Shown here: piece by piece, positions 34,266-47,200 of the stretch | Numbering within the stretch: the first letter of the stretch is position 1 | Layout of the letters: each line of letters begins with the position of its first letter | NCBI RefSeq assembly: GCF_030463535.1 | Contig: NC_132878.1 | Location: 91,901,007-91,965,006 of the forward strand | Length of the DNA: 64,000 nucleotides | DNA from: Salminus brasiliensis | Taxonomy: Eukaryota > Chordata > Actinopteri > Characiformes > Bryconidae | Direction of reading: 5' to 3' | Program-made: the position numbers and the translations under genes | Notes under the pieces: model-generated | Seen by the model: the letters and a program-made list of their open reading frames with translations, nothing else | The model's database searches: none | What the model was told of the DNA's origin: nothing

Positions 34266-37200
34266 TATTATAGTATTATTATTAGTATTATTATTTTATT
34301 AATATATAATATATAAATATTACCAAAACTAAACTAAAATTATATGTATTTATTTATTTTTATTGTATTTATATTCAAAATTTTAGTTTAGTTTTGGAAA
34401 TTTACAGTAAATGTATTTTTCTGAAAAAAGGTTTTCAGTATTATTTTTTTATTCTTCTTATTATTGTTGTTATTGTTATTATTCTTATTCTTATTGTTGT
34501 TATTATTATTGTTATTATTATTATTATTATAAAAGAGTTTTTCATTATTATGATTAAAGCTGCGTAACTAATCTATTAGAATGCAGTTTGAATTAGATTA
34601 GCTTTTCAGTTTAAGCATTGCTAAATTAGCACAACAGTATATAGTTGTAAAGAATCCACTCCTAGACTGCAGTATGTGAACCATGTTGAAGCTGCAAAAT
34701 GAATCTTTTACTTCTCAGACCATACAGCCCTTATATAGGAACTGAAGTGCACAAACAACTAGCCTTTTTATCCTGAAGGAATAAGGAGTGTTAAACCCAG
34801 GCTACTTTCTGAATGAGGCACATATACACCAGCTTAGACCAGTATAATATAAAACCAGGTATGCTGATGGAAGCGCTTGGAGATGCTGGTTATGCTAGTT
34901 GACTAGCAAAGTGATGCTGATCATGCTGGTTGAAGAGCTTGGTCATGCTGGTCAACCAGCTTGGTGATGCTGATCATGCTAGTTGAAGAGCTTGGTCATG
35001 CTGGTCAACCAGCTTGGTGATGCTGATCATGCTGGTTGAAGAGCTTGGTGATGCTGGTCATGCTGGATGTCCAGTTTGGTAATGCTGGTCATGCTGGTTG
35101 AAGAGCTTGGTCATGCTAGTCAAGCAGCGGGGCAATGTTTGTCATGCTGGTCAGGTCGATCATACTTGTAGACCAACTAAACCATCAGACTCCAACATAA
35201 ACATAGCTTATGCTGGTCAGGAGCCAAGCTGGTCAACCAGCTTAACCAGCTTGACCGACTTGAGCTGGCCATGCTGGTTTGTTCAGTATGGAAGGCACAC
35301 CGTCTTCCAAACCAATTTAATTTGCACCAAACAAATGAAGATCTGGAAGCGTTTCAAGTGGGTAGAGAGTTTTTACGATGATGATGAGATTGGTGACAAT
35401 CCAAGTCCAGTGTTTGATAGCAATGTTAGCCTAGCATCTCCCTTACTCTATCCTAAAGGTGAAAACCTCAGATACCAAACATGTCATGGTTGATCGGCTA
35501 CATCTGGGGTCAGTGATCAGTTAGTTTGTTTGATTTTTTGCTGAATGCTTCGATTGGTCTGTTTGATTTTATCCTAGGGAGAACTGGGGGCTCCTGGGCG
35601 AGCAGGAGTGGAGGGGCCTGAGGTAAATCATATAGATTTTCATTTATTGACACCAACTCTATATGCTGCTGAATCTGCACACACCCTCATCTCTGTGTTT
35701 TCATGCACAGGGACGGCCTGGGTTCAAGGGTGATAAGGTAAGAGGTGCTACTTAACAACCGAACAGCGTCTCGGCTGTGTGCTTCTCACTGAGGTGAAGA
35801 CTGTACCGCTAATTAACCTACAAACTGGAAGCTGGCAAAGTATGGGTGCGTCCCACCTGCGTACGAATTACTAGTACTGAGTAGTTATTGAGAGTGTAGT
35901 ATGTAGTGGGCAGTGGTGGCTCAGCGGTCAGACCCGGGCTCGGCAAGCTGCCACTGTTGAGCCCTTCACCCTGTCTGCTCCCAGGGTGCTGGAGTTGGCT
36001 GCTGACCGCTTTGGGTGTGTGTGTGCTCACTGTCCCTAGTGCACTAGTGTGGGTGGGTGGGTGGGTGGGTGTTCACTACCACAGATGGGTCAAATGTGGA
36101 GGACACATTTCGCTGTACATAGTACAGTGACAAATATGTGCATCTTTAGTATGTAAAATTAATAAAAAGATCAAAGTCGAATATACTGAAATATTCACGA
36201 TACATAGTCAGAACCTGACGATTTTTGTGTGTGATTGCTGGAATAGTGATGGACACTATTATCCCACAGTGCAATGCAACACAGAAAGGGAGGAGCTACT
36301 CACATCTGGAAAAATTGGAGAATTTGCATTCATATTCATATGTTGGCATAGCAACGCTTTATCACTTCCTGTTAGTATGGGTTAGTACGTTAATAACCTG
36401 CCAAACTGCACTATTAATACTGTATTAATATATAATACTTACCTTCTAGTACTAGTGTGTAGTACGCAATTGGGACGCAGCCTATGTTTGCATTGCTAGC
36501 TTATTCAATTATTCATACTAGCTAAATAAACTCCAGGGAACTTTCCAGCGATACCTTACTAGATAATAACTTCAGAACAGTCCAGCCTGTTTGACTGTTT
36601 TCCATGTAGTTCCTTAATAACTAACTATAGATAAACTCTAAGCACCCTTACAGCATGTCTAACTGACCTGTCACGTTGTGCTTAGAAATACAGGCAAAAT
36701 ATATTTGACCGCTACCTTTTCTGCTGGGCTTAATTAGTGTAATGAACATGTAAATGGAAAGTGACTAATTTGATGTGTTTATATTATGTATGTTAATGTA
36801 TTGTTGTGTTTATTTGACAATTTGACACACTTGTGTCAAAAGGAGCTTAAAACAGTAAAAATTATATAATTTTAAGCCAAACTGAAACCAAATATTTTCA
36901 TAATTTTTTAGTAATTAATAATCTAATAAAAAACAAACATGGTTTCCCCTCTATCAGTCAGTCCTTGCGGCCTTGGCAGTCCTAACCTAATTTGCTATAA
37001 TTCATTAGCAGTTGGATTGATCTTCTGACCATTTTTGGCTAGCATTTTTGCTAGTTAGCATGTTGTGGAATTTGGATCCAGATCCAATCTATTTCCCAAC
37101 CCGTACCATAGTCTTTTAGCCCTAATGGGTCCCAGCACACCTCTATACACTCACTACAGTTCGACAGTTCGATTTTAAATCAATCTAGTCAATTTTAAGC

Positions 37201-37826
37201 CAGTCATTTCCGCTGGGCTTAATTAGTGTAATGAAAATAAATGGAAAATGACTAAATATTTTATAGTTTATTAGTAAATAATAATAAAAAAATAAATCTC
37301 ACATTTTTACTTTACATTGTTTCCACTTATCAGTTCATCCTTGCAGCCTTTTCATTTCTAACCTAATTTTCTATAATTCATTAGCAGTTGGACAGATCAT
37401 CTCACAATTTTGGCTAGCATTTTTGCTAGTTAGCATGTTATCGAAGGCCTGGCCAAAATGGTCTTTGATATCATTTGGATCCAAACCCAAATCCAGAATG
37501 CAGGCCTTTAAGGATGGTATAGCACTCAAAAACATCTAAAATTGTTATAAATCAAATTTCAATGATATTATGCAGTCTACAGACAAAACTACTGATGCCA
37601 TATAATACTGATTCAGTATTAGATTCCAAACAACTTTGCAATTACATGTTACATCAGAAGTGGGACTGCTTTTTCATTATTGTGACTTATTCGTTTAAAG
37701 ACCACAGCTTATTATTTAGGTCTTATCAGGCAAATTAGTGCAAGCACTGTATAAACTGCAGCTTGTGGCTTTATTTAAAGGAACTCTGTTGTGTTTGTTA
37801 AGATTATTATTATAATTATAATTATA

Positions 37827-37862
<36 letters not shown>

Positions 37863-38218
37863 GTGGCTTTGTTGGCCACTACAATGTACAAAGTTGCCTT
37901 GCCATATTTTGGTAAAACTTGTCCCAAGACATTGTGTTTTTTGGGCCAATTTATGTTAGTCAGGAGTTTTTGGATGGCCCAAAACTACACGTATATGGAC
38001 ATATCATGTCAGTTGGTGCCCATAGGAAGAAATATTTTTTTGTTCATTCTTAGTTAAAATGGAAGGCCTGGCCAAAATAGTAATTTCTCTGAGAGAATTT
38101 GGATCCAGATCCAATCTATTTCCCAACCTGTGCTGTAGTCTTTTAGCCCTAATGGGTCCCAGCGCACCTCTACACACTCACTACAGTTCGACAGTTTGAT
38201 TTTAAATCAATCTAGTCA

Positions 38219-38271
<53 letters not shown>

Positions 38272-41200
38272 AAGGAACTTTATTGTTTTTGTTAAGATTA
38301 TTATTATAATTATAATTATTATTATGGCTTTGTTGGCCACTACAATAAGTTGCCTTGCCATATTTTGGTCAAAAATGTCCCAAGACATTGTGTTTTTGAG
38401 TTATTAAATTATTTAAGTCAGTCAGGAGTGTTTGGAAGGCCCAAAACTACACGTATATGGACGTGTCTCATGTCAGTTGGTGCCCATTGGAGGAAATTAT
38501 TTTTTGTTCATTCTTAGTTAAAATGCCTCTTCTCTGCAAGACAATTTATAAAAGGACATTTTTCTAGCATTGTTTCTAGTTAGCATGTTAATGAAGGTCT
38601 GGCCCAAATAGTCTATTCTCTGAGAGAATCTGGCTCCAGACCCAATCTCTCCAATTTCTCAACCCGTGCCGTAGTCTAATGGGTCCCAGAGCCGCTCTAC
38701 ACAGTCTGAAATTCATATTTGAAATCAATAAAGTCAGCTTATAGTATTACAGTTGAAACGTTGCTGTGTTTGCAATCACGGAAGCACTGAGCTGTGTTTT
38801 AGGGCGACAGAGGAGAATGTGGAGCTCCTGGGGAAAAAGGAGATAAGGTATGTGTATCTTTATATTATATCAGAGACAGTCATTTAGAATTACGCTGTGT
38901 TGAATCACTGAGGCATGATCCTGTCATTTGCAGGGACTTCAAGGACCTCTAGGACCACGAGGGACTAAAGGAGAACAGGCACAGTATTATCCAATCTCTA
39001 AAACATCATCACTCAGCAGTATGCTTTGTTAATACACTATATAGACACCAGTAATGGGACACCCGCTTATTCAGTGTTTCTCCTGAAATCAACGGTGTTA
39101 AAAAGAGCTTATCCTGCTTTTGTTGGAATAACTGGCTCTACTGTCCAGAGCACTGCTGTTGTGATGTTAAGATGTTGGATGATGACCACCCTACCTCATC
39201 CCCAACTTCCCAACACATCCCAAAAGTACTGCATGGGGCACCATCCATCATTCCAGAGAATTCCACAGTTCTTCCACTGCTCCACAGCTCAATGCTGGGG
39301 GGCTTTATACCCCTATAGCCCACACCTGGCATTAGGCATGATGCTCCAAAGAGTCCTCTTCTACTGGCAGCATGTCTCTACAGGGACCAGACAAGCTGTC
39401 TTTCGGCATTTGCATATCTGTCTCAGCAATGGGTGCAATTAAAAATAGCGGAATGCATTCATTAAAAGGGGTGTCCACAAACATTTGGGCATATAGTGGA
39501 TTTCAGTGGTTTTACCAGGACGGTGCTCTGATAAACAAACAGAATAAATATGAGAATTGCTTTTTTTATTTAGACTGTTTCTGTAACTGTTTCAGGTCAA
39601 CATTAGCCTCTAGATAACAAACTAGCTAATATACCACCAACAGTTAATTAAACATGGTAATCACACCCGTTCTCCACCCTGCACTTATGGAATGTGAATG
39701 GAGGATCACTCCTAATCCCGTGCCAATGAGCATATTAAAGCAGGGAATCCAGGCTTGCAGGATATTATTCTTTTTCCGAGCCAGACTTTGTGTGCTAGGA
39801 TTAATGCCGGGACAGTGTACTGTAGACGGGTTCAGCTTTGCCCCTGGAGAGTCTGGGTCCTGGGGTGTGAGCACAGTGGTTTCTGATTTGTGTGGAATGA
39901 GATGCACTGTATGATGTTCTGTATGATATAAGCATACCGTCACTGTCACACAAGAACCTTGTATCTTCATTTTTGCCTTTTTTTATATAATGTAAATCTG
40001 GCAATTGTTCTTTGAGTTATGGTAGAAGTTTAATGATGAATGGACCAATAGAAATGCTGCAAAATATAATAATGTAATAATTGTATTATTATATATAATA
40101 ATTATATGAATAATATTTTTTCACATTGACCTCCATTGAAAGTTGGGAAGGTTTTCTCCATCTCCAGTGAAGTGACATTTTGTCCAACAGCAGCAATACT
40201 TAAAGCCATGTCATTTGCACCAAATTTGCAGCACACTTTGATGGGTGCTATCCAACTCTCATGCCCAACTTGCACAACCATACATATGGATACGCTTACA
40301 GTGAAGGCTGTTAGATTGCATTTACAGTAAATAGCTTATTATATTTTATATAATCAGTCAACCTGATGGTTTCCATAGATTTTAGGGCTGTGTATTGTCA
40401 AGAACCTATTGTATATGTATATGTATATGTATAGATGAGTTATGATTCTATATATTTTAATATTTAGCGATACTTTAATCAAGGTGATATATTGTCATTT
40501 TGTATTTATTTATTATTAATCATTTGTTTAGCTCCCAATTTGATTCTGCCAATTAACCCATCACACCACACCAACTAACAGACGCCTGTGCTGGAGTAGC
40601 CACCATCTACCCACCTGGAGCGAGCGCAGACAATTATGAGACTGCGGCATGGCTGCTGATTCAAACTTTAAACAATTTTTTTTTATGATTTCAATCTGCA
40701 GCAGAAATTTAGACCACAAGCAAAAATAGCAGTACTATTTGCCCACCAGTCTGGCATTCTTGGCACATAGGCAGTAACAGCCAGGCAACGACGAAAGTCC
40801 ATTTGCCAACATGAAGAGCCTTCCCATTGTAAGACTGAGACAACTCAATAAAATACCCACAACAGTACACCACAGCTGCTATATCTGCAAGCATGGGGGT
40901 TTCTAATAAAGTGGCCACTACGCATACAATAGCCTGCTTCCATTTTTTGCAAAAGTAAGCAATGCATTTTCGATACGGGAGTTTTGATTCAATATATTGT
41001 AATATATTGCGATACTGTAATCAAGGCGATATATTTCCATTTTGTATTATTTTTTAATTATTTGTTTTGCTCCCAAAATGTTTGTAGCTCCCCCTAGCAC
41101 ACCACACCAACTAACAGATGCCTGTGCTGGCCAATATCACTTAAGTGTGATGAGGAGTAGCGCGCCATTTACCCACCCGGAGCGAGCGCACAATTATAAG

Positions 41201-44200
41201 ACTGGGGCATGGCTCCTGATTCAAACTATTATTATCATTAATATTATTATTATATATTGCATTTTTTTAACAAAAAGAAAAGCTGATTTTTTAATCCAAT
41301 CAAAACAGTGAGATCTGAAGGCCGAGTACAACACTGCCATCTAGTGGTCAGGGTTTAAACACAACACTAAATGAACCACTGTCTGAAACTAGTCTAGTCT
41401 AGACTATTCATTAATAATCAATACTGTGTTTTTTTGAGAACCAATACAATATTTCAAGAATACTATCGCAATTTTTCAATATATCAGTATTTTATTACAC
41501 CCCTAGTTGATTGATTAACTATGTGTACAAGCACACAAGTGGATTGCCTGGCCAAGAAACTGGACTGTATAAAACAATAGTCCTGTTTGGCTTCATAATG
41601 TAAGAAGCTTTTACGACTATTTGAGAGCATTCTTCACCCATTCGTCCTGACAGTCATGCTACAGGTTGCTCAGGTTGGTTTGATGATGCCTGTGGACCAC
41701 AACTGTCAAACATTCAGGTTTTGATTAAACTAAGAACTGGACTTTGACCAGTTGTTCAGCCTCTCCTGTGGTGTTTGGGCTGATACTTGGGTTCGCTGTT
41801 CTTCTGAAAGGTGAGGTTTCTCCCAAGCTTCAGGTTGTCTTGTCGTATCTTTGTTCTGCACCTTCCAGCCACTCTTCAGTTTTAGCAAGATGTCGACCTC
41901 CTGCTTAGGAAAAGCATCCCCATAGCATGATGCTGCCACCACCATGCTTCACTTTTGGGATGGTGTTTTCTGAGGCACGGAGGCCACATTTAACGGTTTG
42001 AGCTTTGGGCCCAAAAACCTCATCAGAGCCTCATCCCACATTGTAACTGGACCTCTCTGATGCTTTCTGACGGACTCCAGCTTCACTTTCATGTGTTTCT
42101 TTTCCCCACAGTAATGGCTTCTTCTTTTTTTAAGCCACAGGCCTGGTCTTTTGCATGCAAAGCTCTATATATGGGTGACTGGTAAACCTTCACTCCAATT
42201 TCAGCCCCTTGAGCTCCTTCAGAGTGATTGTTGTCCTCTTTGTGGATTCACTCAGAAGTCTCTGTCTTGTTCTGAGGCTGGGTTTTGAGGGACAGCCTTG
42301 TCTAGGCAGTGCCTGGGTGGTACGCTGCAGTTTCCATTTCCCCACAGTTCATTCAGCAGTGCTCTCTGTTCTCACAGACTGACCAGTGGTACTGGGTACT
42401 TAGGGGCACTAAAATGTGTCAATAATGGATTTGAAGGGGGTTGAATCCTTCAGGACTTCACATCTCAGTGCATTTCTCTCTCTCTTTTTCAACAGGGCCC
42501 CGAAGGTCCCCCAGGGGACCAAGGACCAGAGGGCCAGGAAGGTCCCAAAGTAAGAACATTTTGCGCTATTTCTTCGGTACTGAACAATCTGTGAAAGATG
42601 TTTGTTTCGTAGGACGAATCAGACGTAGGCACAGCATTGCTTTGACACACACTGTCTGTGTTTGCCAGACTCTGTATGAAATGAAAAATAGCAGTGTAAC
42701 AGAGCCCGCTTTCAGGATCCGGGACATATAACTGATATAATAAAGTAAAAGAAGAAGGACAGCTTTATTCTCCCTAAAGGTCAAAAGCTTTATCCAGATG
42801 AGCTCCATCAAAGCAACAACATCAACAAAGGAAAATCTGCCAAAGGCGAGGGGATTCCTATCTGCAGCAGAAATTTAGACCACAGACAAAAATAGAAGTA
42901 GTACTTGCCCACCCTGGCAGTCTCGTCTGGCATTCTTGGCACAAGGGCAGTAACAGCTAGGCAACGACAAAAGTCCATTTGCCAATGTGAGACAACTCAA
43001 TAAAATACCCACAACAGTACACCACAGCTGCTATATCTGCAAGCATGGGGGTTTCTAGTAAAGTGGCCACTACACATACAATAGCCTGCTTCCAATTTTT
43101 TGCAAAAGTAAGCAATGCATTTTCAGAGGCTTAGCTGCAATGCTGATTAACAGTATTGCACGTTTCATTTATTTGTAGGGAGACCGTGGACCCGTGGGGG
43201 CAGCTGGACCTCAAGGGGATATTGGCATTGGATTCCCTGGGCCTAAGGTGAGCTACTGTTGCAGTTATTGATTGATGGTGATTATTGTAACAAACAATTG
43301 AGCTCAGATATATGCCGTTAAGATGCACTATAGGATAAAAATGAAAGCTTTACAAGCAGGAGTGCCAACACAGGAACAAGCGAAATGTAAACATGGTCAT
43401 ATTGTAATGCCAATTCTGTCAATGTGCATCTTGGACTATATTGGAGTTCAGAAATTCGAGTAAATTTGCTATCTAAAGCACATCCTTCCACCTCCTAGTG
43501 ACTAGTCTCATTAGTTTTTTTACAATATTTAATAGCTTGTATACACTCAAATTTTATACATATAAATATTGTGAGAATATCGAATTCTCGAGTCCAGTAT
43601 CAAGTATCTAAATCATGTGCTAAATGTATCGTTACACCTCTTTCTGCAAGTTCTACAATGTATCATAGGTACACACAAGTGCTGGCTGTCTCAGAGTTGA
43701 GGCACAGTTACTGTGGACTATATGAACCCTTTGCACACTTCGATGCTGTTAACAGGGAAATAGCGACAAAGCAGGTAAAATCACTTTCGGTTAGTCTGCT
43801 AAACGACGGCAGGAAGGCGCTTTACATGTAGAAATGGTTCCACTACGTCCTCGAAAAATAATAAATATAATAAAAGTCTGTGGAAATTAAACAAATTAAT
43901 TATGACTTCATTTTTGACTGAAAAAAACGAATTTCCAAAATAGAAACCTAAAAAGAGAAGCCAAAACCATTCTTAAGTAAAATAATAATATAATAGGAAA
44001 ATATTTCATTAGAAGTTAGAAGCATTTCTATTTGTCATCATGAAATATTCATATAATGTAAAAAAAATAAAATTGCACATGCTTTTTTATTTTTTTTTAG
44101 CAGTATCTCCCATCTACCATTTTTGCTGGTTTTCACTTTCTGACATACTGTGAATTTGGCAGTTGTTCTTCTACATTGTGTCTAAATTTCATAGAGAACA

Positions 44201-47200
44201 GACCAGTAGAAATGCTCCATTTTTTTACATTTACTTCAATAGAAAAGCTCTTTTAGGGAGAATGGGCCTTTCTTTGAGAAATGGAGAGCATGCATTCTTA
44301 GCAAAAATGATTTTACATAGAACTAACAGAGGATGGAGCCCTTTTTGGTGCAACATAGGACTGCATTTCTTTTTATATTCAATAATTATTTATACAATTA
44401 TTAGTCACTATAAACTATTGTAGCATTCAAATATAGAATCTATACAGAATCACTCACTTTCCTAAATTACCTCCTTTTAAAATGACGTATAATTTTTTAT
44501 AATTTATCTACTAAACAAGGTACAATACTTCTCCCTAACATAAAGATATGACCGTTTATTTGCATGATGCCACAGTAGAACTGCTTTTCCTCCCCATAAA
44601 TGTTGACAGATGGTTCTTTAGAGAGCCCTTTTGAAAATGAGAGTTGCTTTGACACAGAAATGTCTTTCTGGGTGCAGATATTAGATCTGAGAACTGAGCA
44701 TTTAGTAGCTTATATACTCTGCTTACTTTGGCTGAGTTGTAAATAAAAAGCCATACTTCAGTCAATTTCTCACAGGCTCCTAAAAACAGTTCTCTAGGAG
44801 GATTCCATTCAGCAAGAGTGCCCAATCCTGGTTCTGGAGATCCACCACCTCTGGAGTTTAGTCAGCACACCTGACTGACATACACACACCCATACCCTGG
44901 AAGGCCTTCACTACCTGGATCAGAGGGGTAAGATCAGGGGTGGAGCTCAACTCTGCAGGGTGGTAGATCTTCAGGACCAGGGTTGGGAACCACTTTTTTA
45001 AAATACACCATGATCTCATTGCCAAATGAGAAATGATTTCTTTGGTCTTTCATTTTCCCCATCTGACAAAGCCTGTGTAATGGTTCTAGGGGGACAAAGG
45101 AAACCTGGGACGGCCCGGTCCTGCAGGTCCAGCTGGAGTTGGGGAACCAGGGCTCCTTGTAAGACAGAACTCAGACATGTGCTGAAATGTCTTAGTAAGT
45201 TAATTGTGTGTTTTGATAAAAATGACTGTACACATAAATAACTGTGATTATTCATAAATACAGGGACCATCAGGGCCTCCAGGACCTCAGGGGATGCCTG
45301 GCCCCCCGGGGGAGGGACTACCTGGACCCAAGGTGAGAAGTCCTCCATCTTCCACATCTGTGTTCTGCATTTCTTTATAGTAACTAAGTAAGTACGGGTC
45401 CTGAAAATCTGAACCTGTCTTTTATACCTCAGGGGGATCGAGGGTATAATGGTTCCATAGGAGCAAGTGGACCCCCCGGTTTTGGCTTCAAGGGTGAAAA
45501 GGTACCTGAAGAAAATGCAGTAATTGTGCAGCTTAAGATTTTCTGATAATGTTGCTTGGCAGTTGCTATACGGTGGCTAGGTGGTGCCTATGGTTTCCCA
45601 GGTGGTTGCTAAGCAGTTGCTGTGGCGTCACACTTGGTTGTTTTGCAGTTGCTGTTTTTTGCTGTGTTGTTGCTAAGCAGCTGCAGGTGGTTGTTATTCA
45701 GTTTCTGTGTTACCCCAGATGGTTGCAAGTGGTATGTAGTTACTATGCGGTTCCTATGCTTTTCCAAGTGGTTGCTATGCAGTCACTATGTGGTTTCTAT
45801 GTTTTTCCAAATGGTTGCTAAGCTGTTGCCAAGCAGTTGCTGTGGTGTCACAGGTGGTCGTTATTCAGTTTCTGTGTTACCCCAGATGGTTGCAAGTGGT
45901 ATGTAGTTACTATGCGGTTCCTATGCTTTTCCAAATGGTTGCTAATGTGTTCCAGGTGGTTGCTATGCAGTCACTATGCAGTTCCTATGCTTTTCCAAAT
46001 GGTTGCTAATGTGTTCCAGGTGGTTGCTATGCAGTCACTATGTGGTTCCTATGCTTTTCCAAATAGTTGATAATGTGTTCCAGGTGGTTGCTATGCAGTC
46101 ACTATGCAGTTCCTATGCTTTTCCAAATGGTTGCTATTGTGTTCCAGGTGGTTGCTATGCAGTCACTATGTGGTTCCTATGCTTCCAAATGATTGATCAT
46201 GTGTTCCAAGTGGTTGTTATGAAGCCGCAATGTGGTTCCTATGCTTTTCCAAATGGTTGATAATGTGTTCCAGGTGGTTGCAATGCAGTCACTATGTGGT
46301 TCCTATACTTCCAAATGGTTGCTAAGCTGTTGCTATCCAGTTGCTATGGAATCCCAGGTGATGGATTTGCTAAGCAGTTCTTATGGGATCTCTGGTGGTT
46401 GCCATGCTGTTGCTAAGCAGTTTCTACAGTGTCCCAGGTGGCCAAACATGTCTTGGCTGGGGTAAAGGGGAAAATTCTGTACATTTGATATTTTGAAGAT
46501 CAAACACATCTAAGTATTTGATGTTGTTTCTTTGACCTGCGTGCATCCACAGGGTACCACAGGGCTTCCTGGGTCTCCTGGACCAGTTGGGGCTCCGGGA
46601 TTGGGAATTCAAGGAGAAAAGGTGTGTAATTTTAGTGTATAACAGTGTTTAAATACTGCCATACATGCCATTTTGGTAGAGGTCAAAATTCGGGTGCCTC
46701 CCTTTCTGCTGATGTTTCCCTTTCTGTTCATCTATATCTGTAGGGAAACCAAGGACCCGCAGGCCCCCCTGGTCCCAGAGGGATACCAGGGATAGGAATC
46801 ATTGGTGAGAAGGTAAGGCAACTGTGTAATTTCATGAAGTTAATCTTTGGTATGTTTTTTTAATAGCTCATTTTCTTAAGCTACACTATATGGCCAAAAG
46901 TATGTGGACACCCCTCCTAATTACCATTGGTTGATTTAACCAGGGTATAAAATCAAGCACACAGCCACATAATCTCTATAGACAAACAAAGAGCTGAGTG
47001 ACTCTCATAGGAGTGCGCTGTCATAGGATGCTACCTTTGCCACAAGTGAGTATATAAAAAGGCCTGCGCTGCTAGATCTGCCTCGGGTGACTATAAGCGC
47101 TGTTGCAGTGAAAAGGAAGCATCTAGAAGACAGGAAGTGGTAGACCATGCAAATTCACAGAGTATGGCTCCCGAGGGCTGAAGTGCTGTTGTAATGGGAT

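Larger units (their letters stand above)
36930..38730. repeat. Nested local duplications in col28a1 intron 7
   Basis: The block 'ggatccagatccaatctatt' to 'ctacagttcgacag' occurs at about 37075-37195 and 38100-38220, with a diverged third copy at about 38628-38710. The block 'ctagcatttttgctagttag' occurs near 37042 and 37417. The block from 'aaaggaactctgttgtg' to 'ggacatatcatgtcagttgg' (37778-38015) is repeated at 38270-38480. These overlaps indicate repeated tandem duplication of segments of about 0.5-1 kb. No exon is involved. Confidence 0.8.
38979..42495 (+). other. col28a1: Apparent GC-AG intron (col28a1 intron 9)
   Basis: Exon 9 read as [15 protein letters not shown] (45 bp) ends ...GAACAG and the next bases are GCACAG, not GT. 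The downstream acceptor TTCAACAG|GGC is normal. Every neighbouring exon is a multiple of 3 in phase 0, so a GC donor at 38979 is the simplest reading. The nearest GT (ACA|GTATTA) would break phase. The 3.5-kb intron is full of mobile-element debris. Confidence 0.6.

Noticed and set aside
35098..35493. 131-codon plus-strand frame in col28a1 intron 5
   Set aside because: Its first half is the 'gctggtcatgctgg' repeat and no splice or domain evidence supports it.
45549..46465. Overlapping open frames rich in Cys/Phe/Trp (up to 96 codons)
   Set aside because: They exist only because the 64-bp repeat lacks stops in several frames; inside an intron.
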